The notes: generated from the letters alone by a model not told the origin. A stretch of 64,000 nucleotides of DNA from Telmatospirillum sp. J64-1 (GCF_006980715.1 NZ_SBHN01000023.1:42727-106726); one strand, 5' to 3'; counted from the stretch's first letter, positions 1-9,320 are shown. Translations and numbers: made by a program.

Positions 1-693
1 GTGGGCGGCAAGACCGGCATCAACACCCGCCACGGCAAGAATCTGGTCGGCAGCTTCCACCAGCCGCGCATGGTCCTGGCCGATACCGAGACCCTGTCCA
101 CCCTGCCCCGGCGGGAATTGCAGGCCGGATATGCCGAGGTGCTGAAATACGGCCTGATCGACGATCCGGCCTTCTTCGCATGGCTGGAAGAGAACGGCGC
201 GCGCCTGCTGGCGGGCGACGAGGACGTCCAGCGCCAGGCGGTGGTCACGAGCTGCGCCGCCAAGGCCCGCATCGTCGCCCTGGACGAAAAGGAAAACGGC
301 CTGCGCGCCCTGCTCAATCTCGGCCATACCTTCGGCCATGCCCTGGAAGCCGAAGCCGGTTACGGCGCCGGCCTGCTGCATGGCGAGGCGGTGTCGATCG
401 GCATGGTCATGGCCTTCGAGCTTTCCGCCCGCATGGGCCTGGCCCCGCGCGAGGATGTCGAGCGCCTGGTCCGCCATCTGCGCGCCCTGGACATGCCCGT
501 CACGCCGCCCCGCCTGCCGGGGGTGGACTGGGACGCCCGCGTGCTGTTGGGGCACATGGCCAGCGACAAGAAGGTCAAGGAAGGCAAGGTCACCTTCGTC
601 CTTGCCCGAGGCATCGGCCAAGCTTATCTCGACCGCGACGTGGACCCCGAACAAGTACTGGGCGTCCTGGCCGATTCCCTGACGACCGGCTGA
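1..693 (+). CDS. aroB: 3-dehydroquinate synthase, C-terminal part (gene cut by window start)
   Basis: This is the last 230 residues of the shikimate-pathway enzyme that cyclises DAHP to 3-dehydroquinate in the cytoplasm. Visible family features are YAEVLKYG (fragment residues 44-51, with the metal-binding Glu), GHTFGH (108-113) and HGEAVSIGM (127-135). Their spacing fits the three zinc ligands of AroB. Family members are about 360-380 aa, so roughly 140 N-terminal residues lie upstream of the window. The GTG at base 1 is an internal codon. The CorC-type gene follows after 21 bases and is probably co-transcribed. Confidence 0.96.
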   Translation: MGGKTGINTRHGKNLVGSFHQPRMVLADTETLSTLPRRELQAGYAEVLKYGLIDDPAFFAWLEENGARLLAGDEDVQRQAVVTSCAAKARIVALDEKENGLRALLNLGHTFGHALEAEAGYGAGLLHGEAVSIGMVMAFELSARMGLAPREDVERLVRHLRALDMPVTPPRLPGVDWDARVLLGHMASDKKVKEGKVTFVLARGIGQAYLDRDVDPEQVLGVLADSLTTG

Positions 694-714
694 CGCCAAG
701 AGACGAACACTCCC

Positions 715-1986
715 ATGCTCCTCACCCTTCTGGCCGTCCTGTTCCTGCTGCTGCTGTCGGCCTTCTTCTCTGCCTCGGAAACGGCATTGACCGCGGCATC
801 GAAGCCGCTGATGCACCAGATGGAGCAGGAGGGCGACCGGCGCGCCAGCTTCGTCAACCGCCTGCACGAGGCCAAGGACCGCATGCTGGGCACCATCCTG
901 CTCGGCAACAACCTCGTCAACATCCTGGCCTCGGCCCTGACCACCAGCTTGCTGATCAGCCTCTATGGCGAGGCGGGCGTGGCCTATGCCACCGTCGGGC
1001 TGACGGTCGTGGTGCTGATCTTCGGCGAGATCATGCCCAAGACCTACGCCATCAACAATGCCAACAAGCTGGCCCTGATCGTGGCCCTGCCGTTGCGCAT
1101 CCTGTCGGTGGTACTGGCCCCGGTGGTGGTGGTGATCGAGGTGATCGTGCGCGCCACCATGCGCCTGTTCGGCGGCAAGCAAGCGGCCAAGATGAGCCTG
1201 ACCGAGGCCCTGGCCGAGCTGCGCGGCGCCATCGAATTGCACACCACCGAGGAAGTGAAGCACGAGCGCGCCATGCTGCGTTCGATCCTCGACCTGGACG
1301 AGGTCGAGGTGGCCGAGATCATGACCCATCGCCGCAACATGGTCACCATCGACGCCAGCCAGCCGGCCTCGGCCATCGTCGATCAGGTGCTGGCCAGCCC
1401 GTTCACCCGCCTGCCGCTGTGGCAGGGCGAACAGGACAACGTGGTCGGCATCCTGCACGCCAAGGCGCTGCTGCGCGCCGTGCGCGCCCATCCCGGCGAC
1501 CTGGACGAGCTGGACGTGGTGTCGCTGGCCTCGCCGCCCTGGTTCATTCCCGATTCCACCAGCCTGTTCGACCAGCTTCAGGCCTTCCGCGACCGGCGCG
1601 AGCATTTTGCCATCGTGGTGGACGAATACGGCGCCCTGCTGGGCATCGTCACCCTGGAAGACATCCTGGAAGAGATCGTCGGCGAAATCTCGGACGAGCA
1701 CGATATCGCCGTGCTGGGCGTGCGGCCGCAGACCGACGGCTCCTATGTGGTGGACGGCAACGTCACCATCCGCGACCTGAACCGGGAATTCGACTGGCGC
1801 CTGCCCGACGAGGAGGCCTCGACCATCGCCGGGCTGGTGCTGCACGAATCCCGGCTGATCCCGGAAGTGGGGCAAAGCTTCATGTTCCACGGCTTCCGTT
1901 TCGACGTGGTGCGCCGCCACCGCAACCAGCTGACCGCCATCCGCATCACCCCGCCGCCGCGCGACAGCCTCGAAGACAAGGCATAG
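715..1986 (+). CDS. CNNM/CorC-family (HlyC/CorC) membrane protein with CBS pair
   Basis: A 423-aa inner-membrane protein of the CorB/CorC/HlyC family, linked to Mg2+/Co2+ efflux in studied members. Residues 1-170 form a DUF21-type membrane domain with hydrophobic segments, including a Gly-Asn-Asn-Leu-Val motif near 62-66. Residues about 195-320 look like a CBS pair (VVDEYGALLGIVTLEDILEE near 300). Residues 335-415 match the CorC_HlyC domain (DGNVTIRDLN). The start is an ATG 21 bases after aroB. The aroB-exporter order is common in Rhodospirillales. The transported ion cannot be read from sequence. Confidence 0.92.
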   Translation: MLLTLLAVLFLLLLSAFFSASETALTAASKPLMHQMEQEGDRRASFVNRLHEAKDRMLGTILLGNNLVNILASALTTSLLISLYGEAGVAYATVGLTVVVLIFGEIMPKTYAINNANKLALIVALPLRILSVVLAPVVVVIEVIVRATMRLFGGKQAAKMSLTEALAELRGAIELHTTEEVKHERAMLRSILDLDEVEVAEIMTHRRNMVTIDASQPASAIVDQVLASPFTRLPLWQGEQDNVVGILHAKALLRAVRAHPGDLDELDVVSLASPPWFIPDSTSLFDQLQAFRDRREHFAIVVDEYGALLGIVTLEDILEEIVGEISDEHDIAVLGVRPQTDGSYVVDGNVTIRDLNREFDWRLPDEEASTIAGLVLHESRLIPEVGQSFMFHGFRFDVVRRHRNQLTAIRITPPPRDSLEDKA

Positions 1987-2029
1987 GCTCCCGCTTGACC
2001 GCAATGCAGCATCTTCCCATCTGACAGCC

Positions 2030-2590
2030 ATGCCTCTCTCACCGCCCGCAGACCGCGAACACATCCATACCCGCAAGGTCACCTGCACCGGCTATCGCCG
2101 TGCCGATGGGCTGTGGGACATCGAAGGCCACATGACCGACGTCAAGACCTACGCCTTCCCCAACAAGGATCGCGGCGGCATCGCGGCGGGCGAGCCGATC
2201 CACGAGATGTGGCTGCGCGTGACCCTGGACGACGACATGCTGATCCATGCGGTCGAGGCGGTGACCGACCATTCCCCCTTCACCCTCTGTCCGTCCATCG
2301 CCCCCAGCTTCTCCGAACTGAAGGGCCTGCGCATCGACAAGGGCTTCATGCGGGAATTGCGCAGCCGCTTCGGCGGCCGCCAGGGCTGCACCCATCTGGT
2401 GGAGCTGTTCGGCCCGCTGGCCACCACCGCCTTCCAGACCATCTATCCCCTGCGCAAGAAGCGCATGGAGACGGAGGGCAAGACGCCGCGCCCCGGCCTG
2501 CTCGACACCTGCCACGCCCTGGCCTCGGACAGCGAGGTGGTGCGGCGGGAATGGCCGGAATTCTATACGGGGCCGAAGGCCGAGGCCTGA
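2030..2590 (+). CDS. DUF2889 domain-containing protein
   Basis: A 186-aa soluble protein that I assign to the DUF2889 family from its overall pattern: an N-terminal His-Thr-Arg-Lys start, 'DGLWDIEGHMTDVKTY', a central 'PFTLCPSIAP', and 'GCTHLVELFGPLATTAFQT' towards the C-terminus. It has no signal peptide or membrane segment. The conserved Cys/His residues (CPS, GCTH) could bind a metal or ligand, but the function is unknown. It lies 43 bases after the CorC-like gene on the same strand and may share its transcript. Confidence 0.8.
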   Translation: MPLSPPADREHIHTRKVTCTGYRRADGLWDIEGHMTDVKTYAFPNKDRGGIAAGEPIHEMWLRVTLDDDMLIHAVEAVTDHSPFTLCPSIAPSFSELKGLRIDKGFMRELRSRFGGRQGCTHLVELFGPLATTAFQTIYPLRKKRMETEGKTPRPGLLDTCHALASDSEVVRREWPEFYTGPKAEA

Positions 2591-2687
2591 AGCGGCGGTA
2601 ACATTGCCGTCACAAGCTGCAAACTCTTGCCATTTTTTCTACTCATACTCCTCCGGCTGATCATGTAGCGGTCGGAGGGAAACGCTC

Positions 2688-3803
2688 ATGCAGGGTATAC
2701 GCGACGACCGTATCGACTTCTTTCGTGGCCTTGCCCTGGTCTTCATCTTCTGGGACCACATTCCCGGCAACGTGCTGGGCGACGTCACGATCCGTAATTT
2801 CGGCCTCAGCGATGCGGCCGAGATGTTCGTCTTCCTGGCCGGCTATGTCGCGACGCTGGCCTATCGGAACGTGCTGCTCCGCGACGGCTTCGCCGCCGCC
2901 TGCGGCCGCATCCTGCGCCGTGCCTGGACGCTGTATATCGCCCATATCTTCCTGCTGGTCCTGCTGATCGGCGCCGTATCCCTCGCCAACAGCCATGTCG
3001 AGACGCGCGATTTCGTCCAGGAGATGCATCTCGCCTATTTCGTCAGCCATCCCGAACAGGCGATGATCGAAGCGCTGACGCTGCGCTTCAAGCCGCATCT
3101 GATGGACCCGCTGCCGCTCTACATCATCCTGATGCTGGCCTTCGCGGCGATGCTGCCCTTGCTGGTGAAATATCCGCTGGCCAGCCTGGCGGCCTCCGGC
3201 GGCCTCTATGCGCTGGCTCTGCATTTCGACTGGAACCTGCCCTCCGAGACGGGCGGGGGATGGTTCTTCAATCCGCTGGCCTGGCAGTTCCTGTTCTTCC
3301 TGGGCGGCGTGGCCGCCTTGTACCGGGGCGTGCCCTTCGCCGCGCCCAGGGCGCCGAACCGCTGGCTGCTGTCCGCCGCCCTGGTCGTCCTGGCCTTGTC
3401 CGCCGCCCTGGTCTGGACCTGGGGCCGACCCGAGCTCCACGACGCGCTGATCGCGCCAACCCTGGGGCAATGGCTCTATCCCATCGACAAGACCAACTTG
3501 GACCCGCTGCGGCTGATCCATTTCCTCTCGCTGGCCTATTGCACCGCCATCCTGATTCCCCGGGGCGTCTGGCTCGATACTCCCCTGCCCCGCCAGATCC
3601 GGCTGATGGGGCGCCATTCGCTGGAGGTCTTCTGCTTGGGAGTCCTGCTGGCGCCCATCGCCGACGCCCTGTGCACCCTGGCGGGAGACGGACTGGCGGT
3701 CCAAATCACGGTCGGGCTGGCCGGGGTTGCCGTGATGACGGCCTTCGCCGCCTTGCGGGAATGGGGACGGCACATGACCGTCCGCAAGCCCGCCCAGGCC
3801 TAG
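2688..3803 (+). CDS. OpgC-like membrane acyltransferase
   Basis: A 371-aa integral membrane protein with about ten hydrophobic segments. It opens with RDDRIDFFRGLALVFIF and continues with a DHIPGN motif, as in the OpgC family. OpgC succinylates periplasmic glucans, and relatives belong to the wider acyltransferase-3 type group. The start ATG has a strong GGAGGG ribosome site 7-8 bases upstream. No glucan synthase genes (opgGH) are nearby, so the acceptor polymer is unknown. The gene stands alone, followed by a short inverted repeat cluster. Confidence 0.85.
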   Translation: MQGIRDDRIDFFRGLALVFIFWDHIPGNVLGDVTIRNFGLSDAAEMFVFLAGYVATLAYRNVLLRDGFAAACGRILRRAWTLYIAHIFLLVLLIGAVSLANSHVETRDFVQEMHLAYFVSHPEQAMIEALTLRFKPHLMDPLPLYIILMLAFAAMLPLLVKYPLASLAASGGLYALALHFDWNLPSETGGGWFFNPLAWQFLFFLGGVAALYRGVPFAAPRAPNRWLLSAALVVLALSAALVWTWGRPELHDALIAPTLGQWLYPIDKTNLDPLRLIHFLSLAYCTAILIPRGVWLDTPLPRQIRLMGRHSLEVFCLGVLLAPIADALCTLAGDGLAVQITVGLAGVAVMTAFAALREWGRHMTVRKPAQA

Positions 3804-3829
3804 CAGTCTGCGGAAAAAACCGCTGTTTT

Positions 3830-3937
3830 CCTCGTCATTCCGCGAAAGCGGGAACCCAGGCTGCCGCAGCATCAGTATTGAGCGCTTCGCATTTCCACAA
3901 GCCCCCACATGCCCCCCGCTTTCGCGGGGGTGGCGAG
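3830..3937. repeat. Short GC-rich interspersed repeat, inverted pair
   Basis: Two arms face each other in the gap: CGTCATTCCGCGAAAGCGGG near 3832 and CCCCCGCTTTCGCGGGGGTG near 3911. The same core, CGTCATTCC(C)GCG..AAGCGGG, recurs near 5682-5781, 24816-24852 and 30219-30259. All copies are intergenic, and most sit after gene ends. They are likely transcribed hairpins of a REP/BIME-like family. Confidence 0.7.
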
Positions 3938-3971
3938 GCGGTGCAGACAGAGCCGACTTTCTCCGCAGCCT

Positions 3972-4352
3972 CTAGCGGATCTGCTGGCCGATGCGCAGCA
4001 GGTTGCCGCTGGGGTCGCTGATGTGGAATTCGCGCATGCCCCAGGGCTTGTCCTCCAGCCGCCCGACCGAGGTCAGTCCGGAGGCGAGGACTTCGTAGTA
4101 AAGCGCGGTGACATCGTTGACGCGGAGATAGCAGCCGGCACCATCGGCCGAGACCTGCCCCTCGGGCACCCAGAAATGCAGCTCGATCTGTCCGCGCGCC
4201 AGGACGGCATAATCGTCGTAGCGGGCCTGGAGGCCGAAACCCAGGCAGCGATAAAAGCCGACCGTTTCATCCAGGTCGAAGGCAGCCAGGATGGGAATCG
4301 CCTTGCCGTCCACCGTCGGGACCACGTCCTTCAGCCTTTTCCGCCCCAGCAT
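3972..4352 (-). CDS. VOC family (glyoxalase/bleomycin-resistance fold) protein
   Basis: A 126-aa single VOC domain. It has the usual opening for this fold (PILAAFDLDETVGFYRCLGF), then ELHFWVPEG, a YLRVNDV stretch and the closing WGMREFHISDPSGNLLRI. Such proteins include glyoxalases, dioxygenases and antibiotic-binding proteins of the Ble type, so the substrate is not predictable. I chose the ATG at 4352 because AAGGAGG sits 10 bases upstream. A longer reading from 4421 adds an unlikely Arg/Cys-rich extension. Confidence 0.85.
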   Translation of the reverse strand: MLGRKRLKDVVPTVDGKAIPILAAFDLDETVGFYRCLGFGLQARYDDYAVLARGQIELHFWVPEGQVSADGAGCYLRVNDVTALYYEVLASGLTSVGRLEDKPWGMREFHISDPSGNLLRIGQQIR

Positions 4353-4564
4353 ATGCGTTGCGCCTCCTTCCTGGTTCTTTCTGCGACATCTGGGCAGGGC
4401 GGCGCATTGCCGCAACGGCAATGAAAGCTAACCCGCCCGCTCTCGCCCCTGCTTTTCCACCCAGGGCGATCACACCCCAATCCCACAAAAAACTTACAGT
4501 TATTGATGATTAAAAATTGTTCTATTTTTTAATTGCACAGAAACCGATCACCCTGGAGGTGTGG

Positions 4565-5602
4565 ATGGCCGAACCGGAACGGATTCTGACTTTGACTCGG
4601 CAGGCTTCCGCCATTACCGAGAGCAAGATAGAGCGCATCAACGCCATCACCGCCAGCACGCGCATCCTGGCCCTGAACGCCATGATCGAAGCGACGCGCG
4701 CCGGCGAGGCGGGACGGGGTTTCGCCGTTGTCGCCAACGAAGTCAAGGGGGTTTCGGGCAACATCACCCTGGTTGCCAACGAATTGACGACCGAATTGCG
4801 CGGCGCCCTGCACGAGCTGGAGGAACTGGGCGCCCGTATGATCGACCAGATGCGCGGGCAGCGCCTGGCCGATCTCAGCCTCAACATGATCGAGATCATC
4901 GACCGCAATCTTTATGAACGCTCCTGCGACGTACGCTGGTGGGCGACCGACCAAGCCATCGTCGAGGCCGCCAGCAATCCCGGCCCAGCCACCTGTTCCC
5001 ATGCCGCCGAACGCCTGGGCGTGATCATCAATTCTTATACCGTCTATTGCGATCTGTGGGTGGCCGGACTGGATGGCACCATCCTGGCCAATGCGCAATC
5101 CGGTCGCTTCCCCCATGTCTGCGGACGCTCGGTCGCCAAGACCGCTTGGTTCCAGGACGCCATGAAGACCGCCAGCGGCGAGGAATTCGTCGCCATGGAT
5201 ATCGAAGCCAACGACCTTCTGGGCGGCCAAGCCGTCGCCACCTATGCCACCGCCATCCGCGAAGGCGGCCTGACCCATGGCCCCGTGGTGGGCGTGCTGG
5301 GCATCCATTTCGACTGGACTCCCCAGGCTGCGGCGGTGGTCGAGGGCGTGCGCCTGGGCGCCGACGAGAAAAACCGCACGCGCTGCCTGCTGCTGGACCG
5401 CAATTTCCGCGTCATCGCCGCTTCCGACGGCAACGGCATCCTGCGGGAACGCTATCCTTTGGAAACCGGCGGCAAGGACATGGGCAGCTATATCAGCCCC
5501 GAGGGACAAGTCGTCGGCTTCGCCCTCACCCCGGGTTACGAAACCTATCGCGGCCTGGGCTGGTACGGCGCCATCATCCAGGACCCGCTTCCCACCCAAT
5601 GA
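4565..5602 (+). CDS. Soluble methyl-accepting chemotaxis-type protein with C-terminal sensor domain
   Basis: A 345-aa cytosolic protein with inverted order relative to classical chemoreceptors. The MCP signalling tip comes first: residues about 20-65, with the hairpin sequence RILALNAMIEATRAGEAGRG followed by FAVVANEVK, which would contact CheA/CheW. A Cache/PDC-like sensor region of about 200 residues follows (130-345, with DLWVAGLDGTILANAQSG and a GVLGIHFDW strand). No membrane segment is present. I chose the ATG at 4565, which has GGAGG 5 bases upstream; the upstream frame extension is AT-rich and hydrophobic. No che genes are in the window. The ligand is unknown. Confidence 0.85.
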   Translation: MAEPERILTLTRQASAITESKIERINAITASTRILALNAMIEATRAGEAGRGFAVVANEVKGVSGNITLVANELTTELRGALHELEELGARMIDQMRGQRLADLSLNMIEIIDRNLYERSCDVRWWATDQAIVEAASNPGPATCSHAAERLGVIINSYTVYCDLWVAGLDGTILANAQSGRFPHVCGRSVAKTAWFQDAMKTASGEEFVAMDIEANDLLGGQAVATYATAIREGGLTHGPVVGVLGIHFDWTPQAAAVVEGVRLGADEKNRTRCLLLDRNFRVIAASDGNGILRERYPLETGGKDMGSYISPEGQVVGFALTPGYETYRGLGWYGAIIQDPLPTQ

Positions 5603-5680
5603 CGCGAAAGGAGGGGTGCCGGGCGCCCCTCCGTCCTCAGGCTGCGGACGAAGCAGTTACCGCCCACAGCAGATCGTCGC

Positions 5681-5784
5681 CCCCGCGGAAGCGGCGGCCC
5701 ATGTTGAGGAGCATGGAGATGTAAGCCGCTAGAAAGGGATGAAGCGGCTCCATGGACTCCCGCTTCCGCGGGAGTGACGAGAAG
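5681..5784. repeat. Interspersed GC-rich repeat (copy shared with 24816-24852)
   Basis: Positions 5745-5781 (37 bases, starting CGGCTCCATGGACTCCCGCT) are identical to 24816-24852. An inverted partial copy (GCCCCCGCGGAAGCGG) begins near 5681. The core CCCGCTTCCGCGGGAG is a hairpin. Both members lie just downstream of genes. No coding sequence is visible in 5603-5823. Confidence 0.8.
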
Positions 5785-5823
5785 AGGCGTCGGGCGCCCT
5801 TCCTCTTAATCGCCTCTTAAACG

Positions 5824-6552
5824 CTATACGAGGAGCGACAGGACCGCTGGTCCTCCCTTCCGCAGATTCCGTTCGGCATCCATCACCGCCAGTTCAGTCT
5901 TGCGGGCCAGGGCCTCGACCTCGCGGGCTTCCGGCGTGTCCTTTCCGGCCTGCTGGCGCAGGCGCAGGGCCTGTTTCTGCATGATCGCCTTCAATTCCTT
6001 GGACAGGCGGCGCGCCAGAAGAATGAACTCCTCATCCTTGGTGGGCCGAAGGATTTTCCTTTCCTCTCCGTCCTTGTCCTTCGTTTCGGCCTGCCGGATC
6101 GCCGCCTGCGCCTCCGCCTCGGCCTTTCCGGCATTCTCCGGCCGGGAAGCGGCGGCCTGCTGTTCCGCCTGCTGCTGTCCTGAAGGCACCGACGCAGCGG
6201 AGGCCACGGTCACGCTGCCGCCCCCTTCCGCGCCATAGGCTGCGGCGGCCGAGGACAATTCCCGCGCCAGCCTCTTGGCCTGGCGGGCGATGGCCTTCGG
6301 ATCGCCGAAGGAGAACATGCGCAGCATCCGGATCTGCTCCTTCAGCCGGAGCAACTTGGCCTTGGCCGCCGCCTTGCGCGTTTCCGAGGGTTTCGAGGTG
6401 GTACGACGCAGATGCTCCAGCGCCTGGAGGGCCTTTTCCGCCTTCTCGTCCCGTTCCTGGGCGAAGGGGGCGGGCTTGTCCTGCCCGGCTTGGCCGTTCC
6501 GCCAGGAAAGGGAAGGCGCGGACGCGGAATGCGCACCAAGATGAACGACCAT
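5824..6552 (-). CDS. Hypothetical Ala/Lys/Glu-rich helical protein
   Basis: I do not recognise this 242-aa protein. It is strongly charged and helix-forming, with long Ala-Lys-Glu-Arg stretches at residues 40-90 and 165-235 that could form coiled coils. The middle is a low-complexity Gln/Ala-rich linker (QQQAEQQAAA). No signal peptide or membrane segment is evident. The ATG at 6552 is preferred because GGAGG lies 6 bases upstream; an upstream start at 6621 has no such site. It could be structural or surface-associated, but nothing in the context decides this. Confidence 0.65.
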   Translation of the reverse strand: MVVHLGAHSASAPSLSWRNGQAGQDKPAPFAQERDEKAEKALQALEHLRRTTSKPSETRKAAAKAKLLRLKEQIRMLRMFSFGDPKAIARQAKRLARELSSAAAAYGAEGGGSVTVASAASVPSGQQQAEQQAAASRPENAGKAEAEAQAAIRQAETKDKDGEERKILRPTKDEEFILLARRLSKELKAIMQKQALRLRQQAGKDTPEAREVEALARKTELAVMDAERNLRKGGPAVLSLLV

Positions 6553-6735
6553 GAAGCCTCCTGCCCTCGACCCGCTCAAGAAGGGATGATTCGGGCAAGG
6601 ATACTCCACTTCCGGTCGCAAGAAAAGAATGAGAGAGGAGAGAAAAGAAGCTGGGCAGCTTTCCGGAGGGAGGTCCGGGGAGACCGAATCTCCCTCCCTG
6701 CTTCCATCCCTATTGTGCCATTTCTTGCCGGGCCG

Positions 6736-6960
6736 TCATTCCGCCGCCTGGGCGAGCCCTAGAGTGTGAAGAACGTCGATGGTTTCCCCGTCCGTGACCG
6801 GCATCTCCCTCAGGGAGATCGTCGTGCCGTTGTTCAATGCCGCCACAACGGTTTCGCCAGGAGCGATGATCAGGTCATCGCCGCAGTGATCGGGTTCGTT
6901 GACCTGGGCGATGATGCGCTTGGTCCCGTGACGATTGGTGATCGCGATTTCAGTCTTCAT
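6736..6960 (-). CDS. Small hypothetical protein, 74 aa
   Basis: A 74-aa acidic protein of unknown function. It reads MKTEIAITNRHGTKRIIAQV and ends LGLAQAAE. It looks like a compact beta-rich domain: alternating hydrophobics, then IIAPGETVVAALNNGTTISL, typical of a small barrel or sandwich. GGAGG lies four bases before the ATG at 6960, which decides that start over a longer frame to 7047. It has no signal peptide or cysteines after the start. It sits alone between the 5824 gene and ecm, on the same strand. Confidence 0.6.
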   Translation of the reverse strand: MKTEIAITNRHGTKRIIAQVNEPDHCGDDLIIAPGETVVAALNNGTTISLREMPVTDGETIDVLHTLGLAQAAE

Positions 6961-7240
6961 CAATCCTCCGCGGCATTCCGTCAGAAAATAGGCGGAGGCG
7001 GGACAACCCACCCCCGCCCGGAGAGAGAGGAGCGTAATGGCCTTCAAAACCCACCGCCAAAGAGAGAGAGAAGCCTGGCGGTACGGATCGCTTTTCCGCG
7101 CCGATGAGAAAACGAGGAGCGCGCTTCCGTATAATTACAGTGGGGATCGAAGACGAAGACTGAAACACTTCAGATGGCGAAAGAACGGCAATCCTTTCGG
7201 ATGAAAGCGTGAAATCGTTTCTTCCCTTGCCGTTTCTTTC

Positions 7241-9253
7241 TTACGCCGCCTTTTGACCGCTCTCGCCCACCAATTCTACTATATCGCGCATGATCGCCGT
7301 CAAATCGTAATCCTTGGGGGTGTAGATGCGCGCGCATCCCGCCGCCCGCAGGGTCTTCTCGTCCTCGGGCGGAATGATGCCGCCCGCCACCACCGGGATG
7401 TCGCCCAGCCCCGCCTTGCGCATGCGGTCCAGCACTTCGGTGACCAAGGGCACATGGCTGCCCGACAGAATGGACAGCCCGACCACGTGCACGCCTTCTT
7501 CCAGGGCGGCATTGACGATTTGGGCCGGGGTCAGGCGGATGCCTTCATAGACCACTTCCATGCCCGCATCGCGCGCACGCACGGCGATCTGCTCGGCCCC
7601 GTTGGAATGGCCGTCCAGGCCGGGTTTGCCCACCAGCATCTTGATGCGGCGGCCAAGCTGGGCGGAGATTTCCTCGACCCGGCCCTGCACCGCCTTCATG
7701 TCGTCGCGTCCGGCATGCGAGGCGGCACGGCCCACCCCGGTCGGGGCGCGGTATTCGCCGAAGATCTCGCGCAGGAGACCCGCCCATTCGCCGGTGGTGA
7801 CACCGGCATGGGCGCAGGCGATGGAGGGTTCCATGATGTTGCGGCCTTCCTGGGCGGCAGCACGCAGCTCGGCCAGGGCCTTCTCCACCGCCTGGCCGTC
7901 GCGGCTGGCCCGCCAGGCCTTCAGGCTTTCGATCTGGGCCTGTTCGGCGGCGGGATCGACGGTCAGGATGGAGCCTTCGCCCGTGGTCAGCGGGCTGGGT
8001 TCGGCATCGGTGAACTTGTTGACGCCGACGACGATCTGCTCGCCCCCCTCGATGGCGGCGATGCGGCGGGTATTCGATTCCACCAGCTTCTGCTTCATGT
8101 AGCTGGATTCCACCGCCGCGATGGCGCCGCCCATGGCATCGATGCGGGCCAGTTCCTCGCGCGCCAGCAGCTTCAACTCCTCGACCTTCTCAGCGATCAC
8201 GCGGGAACCGTCGAAGATATCGCCATATTCCAGCAGGTCCGTCTCGAAGGCGACGATCTGCTGCAGGCGCAGCGACCATTGCTGGTCCCAGGGACGCGGC
8301 AGGCCCAGGGCCTCGTTCCAGGCGGGCAGCTGTACGGCGCGGGCACGGGCATCCTTGGACAGGGTGACGGCCAGCATCTCCAGCAGGATGCGGTAGACGT
8401 TGTTTTCCGGCTGCTGCTCGGTCAGGCCCAGGGAATTGACCTGCACGCCATAGCGGAAGCGGCGCATCTTGGCGTCCTCGATGCCGTAGCGCTCGCGGCA
8501 GATTTCATCCCACAGCTGGGTGAAGGCGCGCATCTTGCACATTTCGGTGATGAAGCGGATGCCCGCATTCACGAAGAAGCTGATGCGCCCCACCACCTGG
8601 GCGAAATCGGCCGGAGGCACCTGGCCCGAGGCCTGGACCGTGTCCAGCACCGCCTGGGCGGTGGCCAGGGCGAAGGCCAGTTCCTGTTCCGGCGTGGCGC
8701 CTGCCTCCTGCAGGTGGTAGGAGCAGACGTTCATCGGATTCCATTTCGGCACCTCCTTGTAGGTGAAGGAGATGACGTCCGCCGTCAGGCGCATCGAGGG
8801 CTCGGGCGGGAAGATGTAGGTCCCGCGCGAGAGATATTCCTTGATGATGTCGTTCTGCGTGGTGCCCGCCAGCGAGGAACGCGCCGCGCCCTGGCGCTCG
8901 GCCACCGCGATGTAGAGCGACAGCAGCCAGGCCGCCGTCGCGTTGATGGTCATCGAGGTGTTCATCCTGTCCAGGGGAATGCCCTCGAACAGGGTTTCCA
9001 TATCGCCGATATGGCTGACCGGCACCCCGACCTTCCCCACCTCGCCCCGCGCCAGGACATGATCGGAATCATATCCCGTCTGCGTCGGCAGGTCGAAGGC
9101 GACCGACAGGCCGGTCTGGCCGCGCGAAAGATTCGTGCGGAACAGCTTGTTGGTTTCGGCGGCCGAGGAATGGCCGGAATATGTACGGAAAAGCCAGGGC
9201 TTTTCGCGCGAAGGTATATCCTTTCGGGGTTCGGCGGCGGGGGTGGGGATCAT
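7241..9253 (-). CDS. ecm: Ethylmalonyl-CoA mutase (MeaA/Ecm), B12-dependent
   Basis: A 670-aa coenzyme-B12 mutase converting (2R)-ethylmalonyl-CoA to (2S)-methylsuccinyl-CoA in the ethylmalonyl-CoA pathway. The N-terminal catalytic barrel carries LSVAFDLPTQTGYDSDH and 'MNTSMTINATAAWLLSLYIA', typical of the mutase family. The C-terminal cobalamin domain has the base-off signature D547-G-H549-S-N-G. The identification as Ecm rather than methylmalonyl-CoA mutase rests on the single-chain length near 670 and on the divergent ccr-mcd genes next door. Start at 9253 ATG. It is divergently arranged from ccr across a 252-base promoter region. Confidence 0.93.
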   Translation of the reverse strand: MIPTPAAEPRKDIPSREKPWLFRTYSGHSSAAETNKLFRTNLSRGQTGLSVAFDLPTQTGYDSDHVLARGEVGKVGVPVSHIGDMETLFEGIPLDRMNTSMTINATAAWLLSLYIAVAERQGAARSSLAGTTQNDIIKEYLSRGTYIFPPEPSMRLTADVISFTYKEVPKWNPMNVCSYHLQEAGATPEQELAFALATAQAVLDTVQASGQVPPADFAQVVGRISFFVNAGIRFITEMCKMRAFTQLWDEICRERYGIEDAKMRRFRYGVQVNSLGLTEQQPENNVYRILLEMLAVTLSKDARARAVQLPAWNEALGLPRPWDQQWSLRLQQIVAFETDLLEYGDIFDGSRVIAEKVEELKLLAREELARIDAMGGAIAAVESSYMKQKLVESNTRRIAAIEGGEQIVVGVNKFTDAEPSPLTTGEGSILTVDPAAEQAQIESLKAWRASRDGQAVEKALAELRAAAQEGRNIMEPSIACAHAGVTTGEWAGLLREIFGEYRAPTGVGRAASHAGRDDMKAVQGRVEEISAQLGRRIKMLVGKPGLDGHSNGAEQIAVRARDAGMEVVYEGIRLTPAQIVNAALEEGVHVVGLSILSGSHVPLVTEVLDRMRKAGLGDIPVVAGGIIPPEDEKTLRAAGCARIYTPKDYDLTAIMRDIVELVGESGQKAA

Positions 9254-9300
9254 CCTATAACTCCACGAAAGCGAATACTTCAGCGGTCGTATGCTACCTA

Positions 9301-9320
9301 TTGTCGCCAGATGGCGACAA
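9301..9320. promoter_or_regulatory. Perfect dyad in the ecm/ccr divergent promoter region
   Basis: TTGTCGCC-AGAT-GGCGACAA is a perfect 8-base inverted repeat in the only intergenic space between divergent ecm (starts 9253) and ccr (starts 9506). A poly-A stretch, not T, follows on the plus strand, so it does not look like a plus-strand terminator. It is a candidate operator for coordinated control of the pathway. The regulator is unknown. Confidence 0.5.

Noticed and set aside
180..2024. 614-aa frame across aroB and the CorC-like gene
   Set aside because: An Arg/Pro/Gly-rich shadow spanning two well-supported genes.
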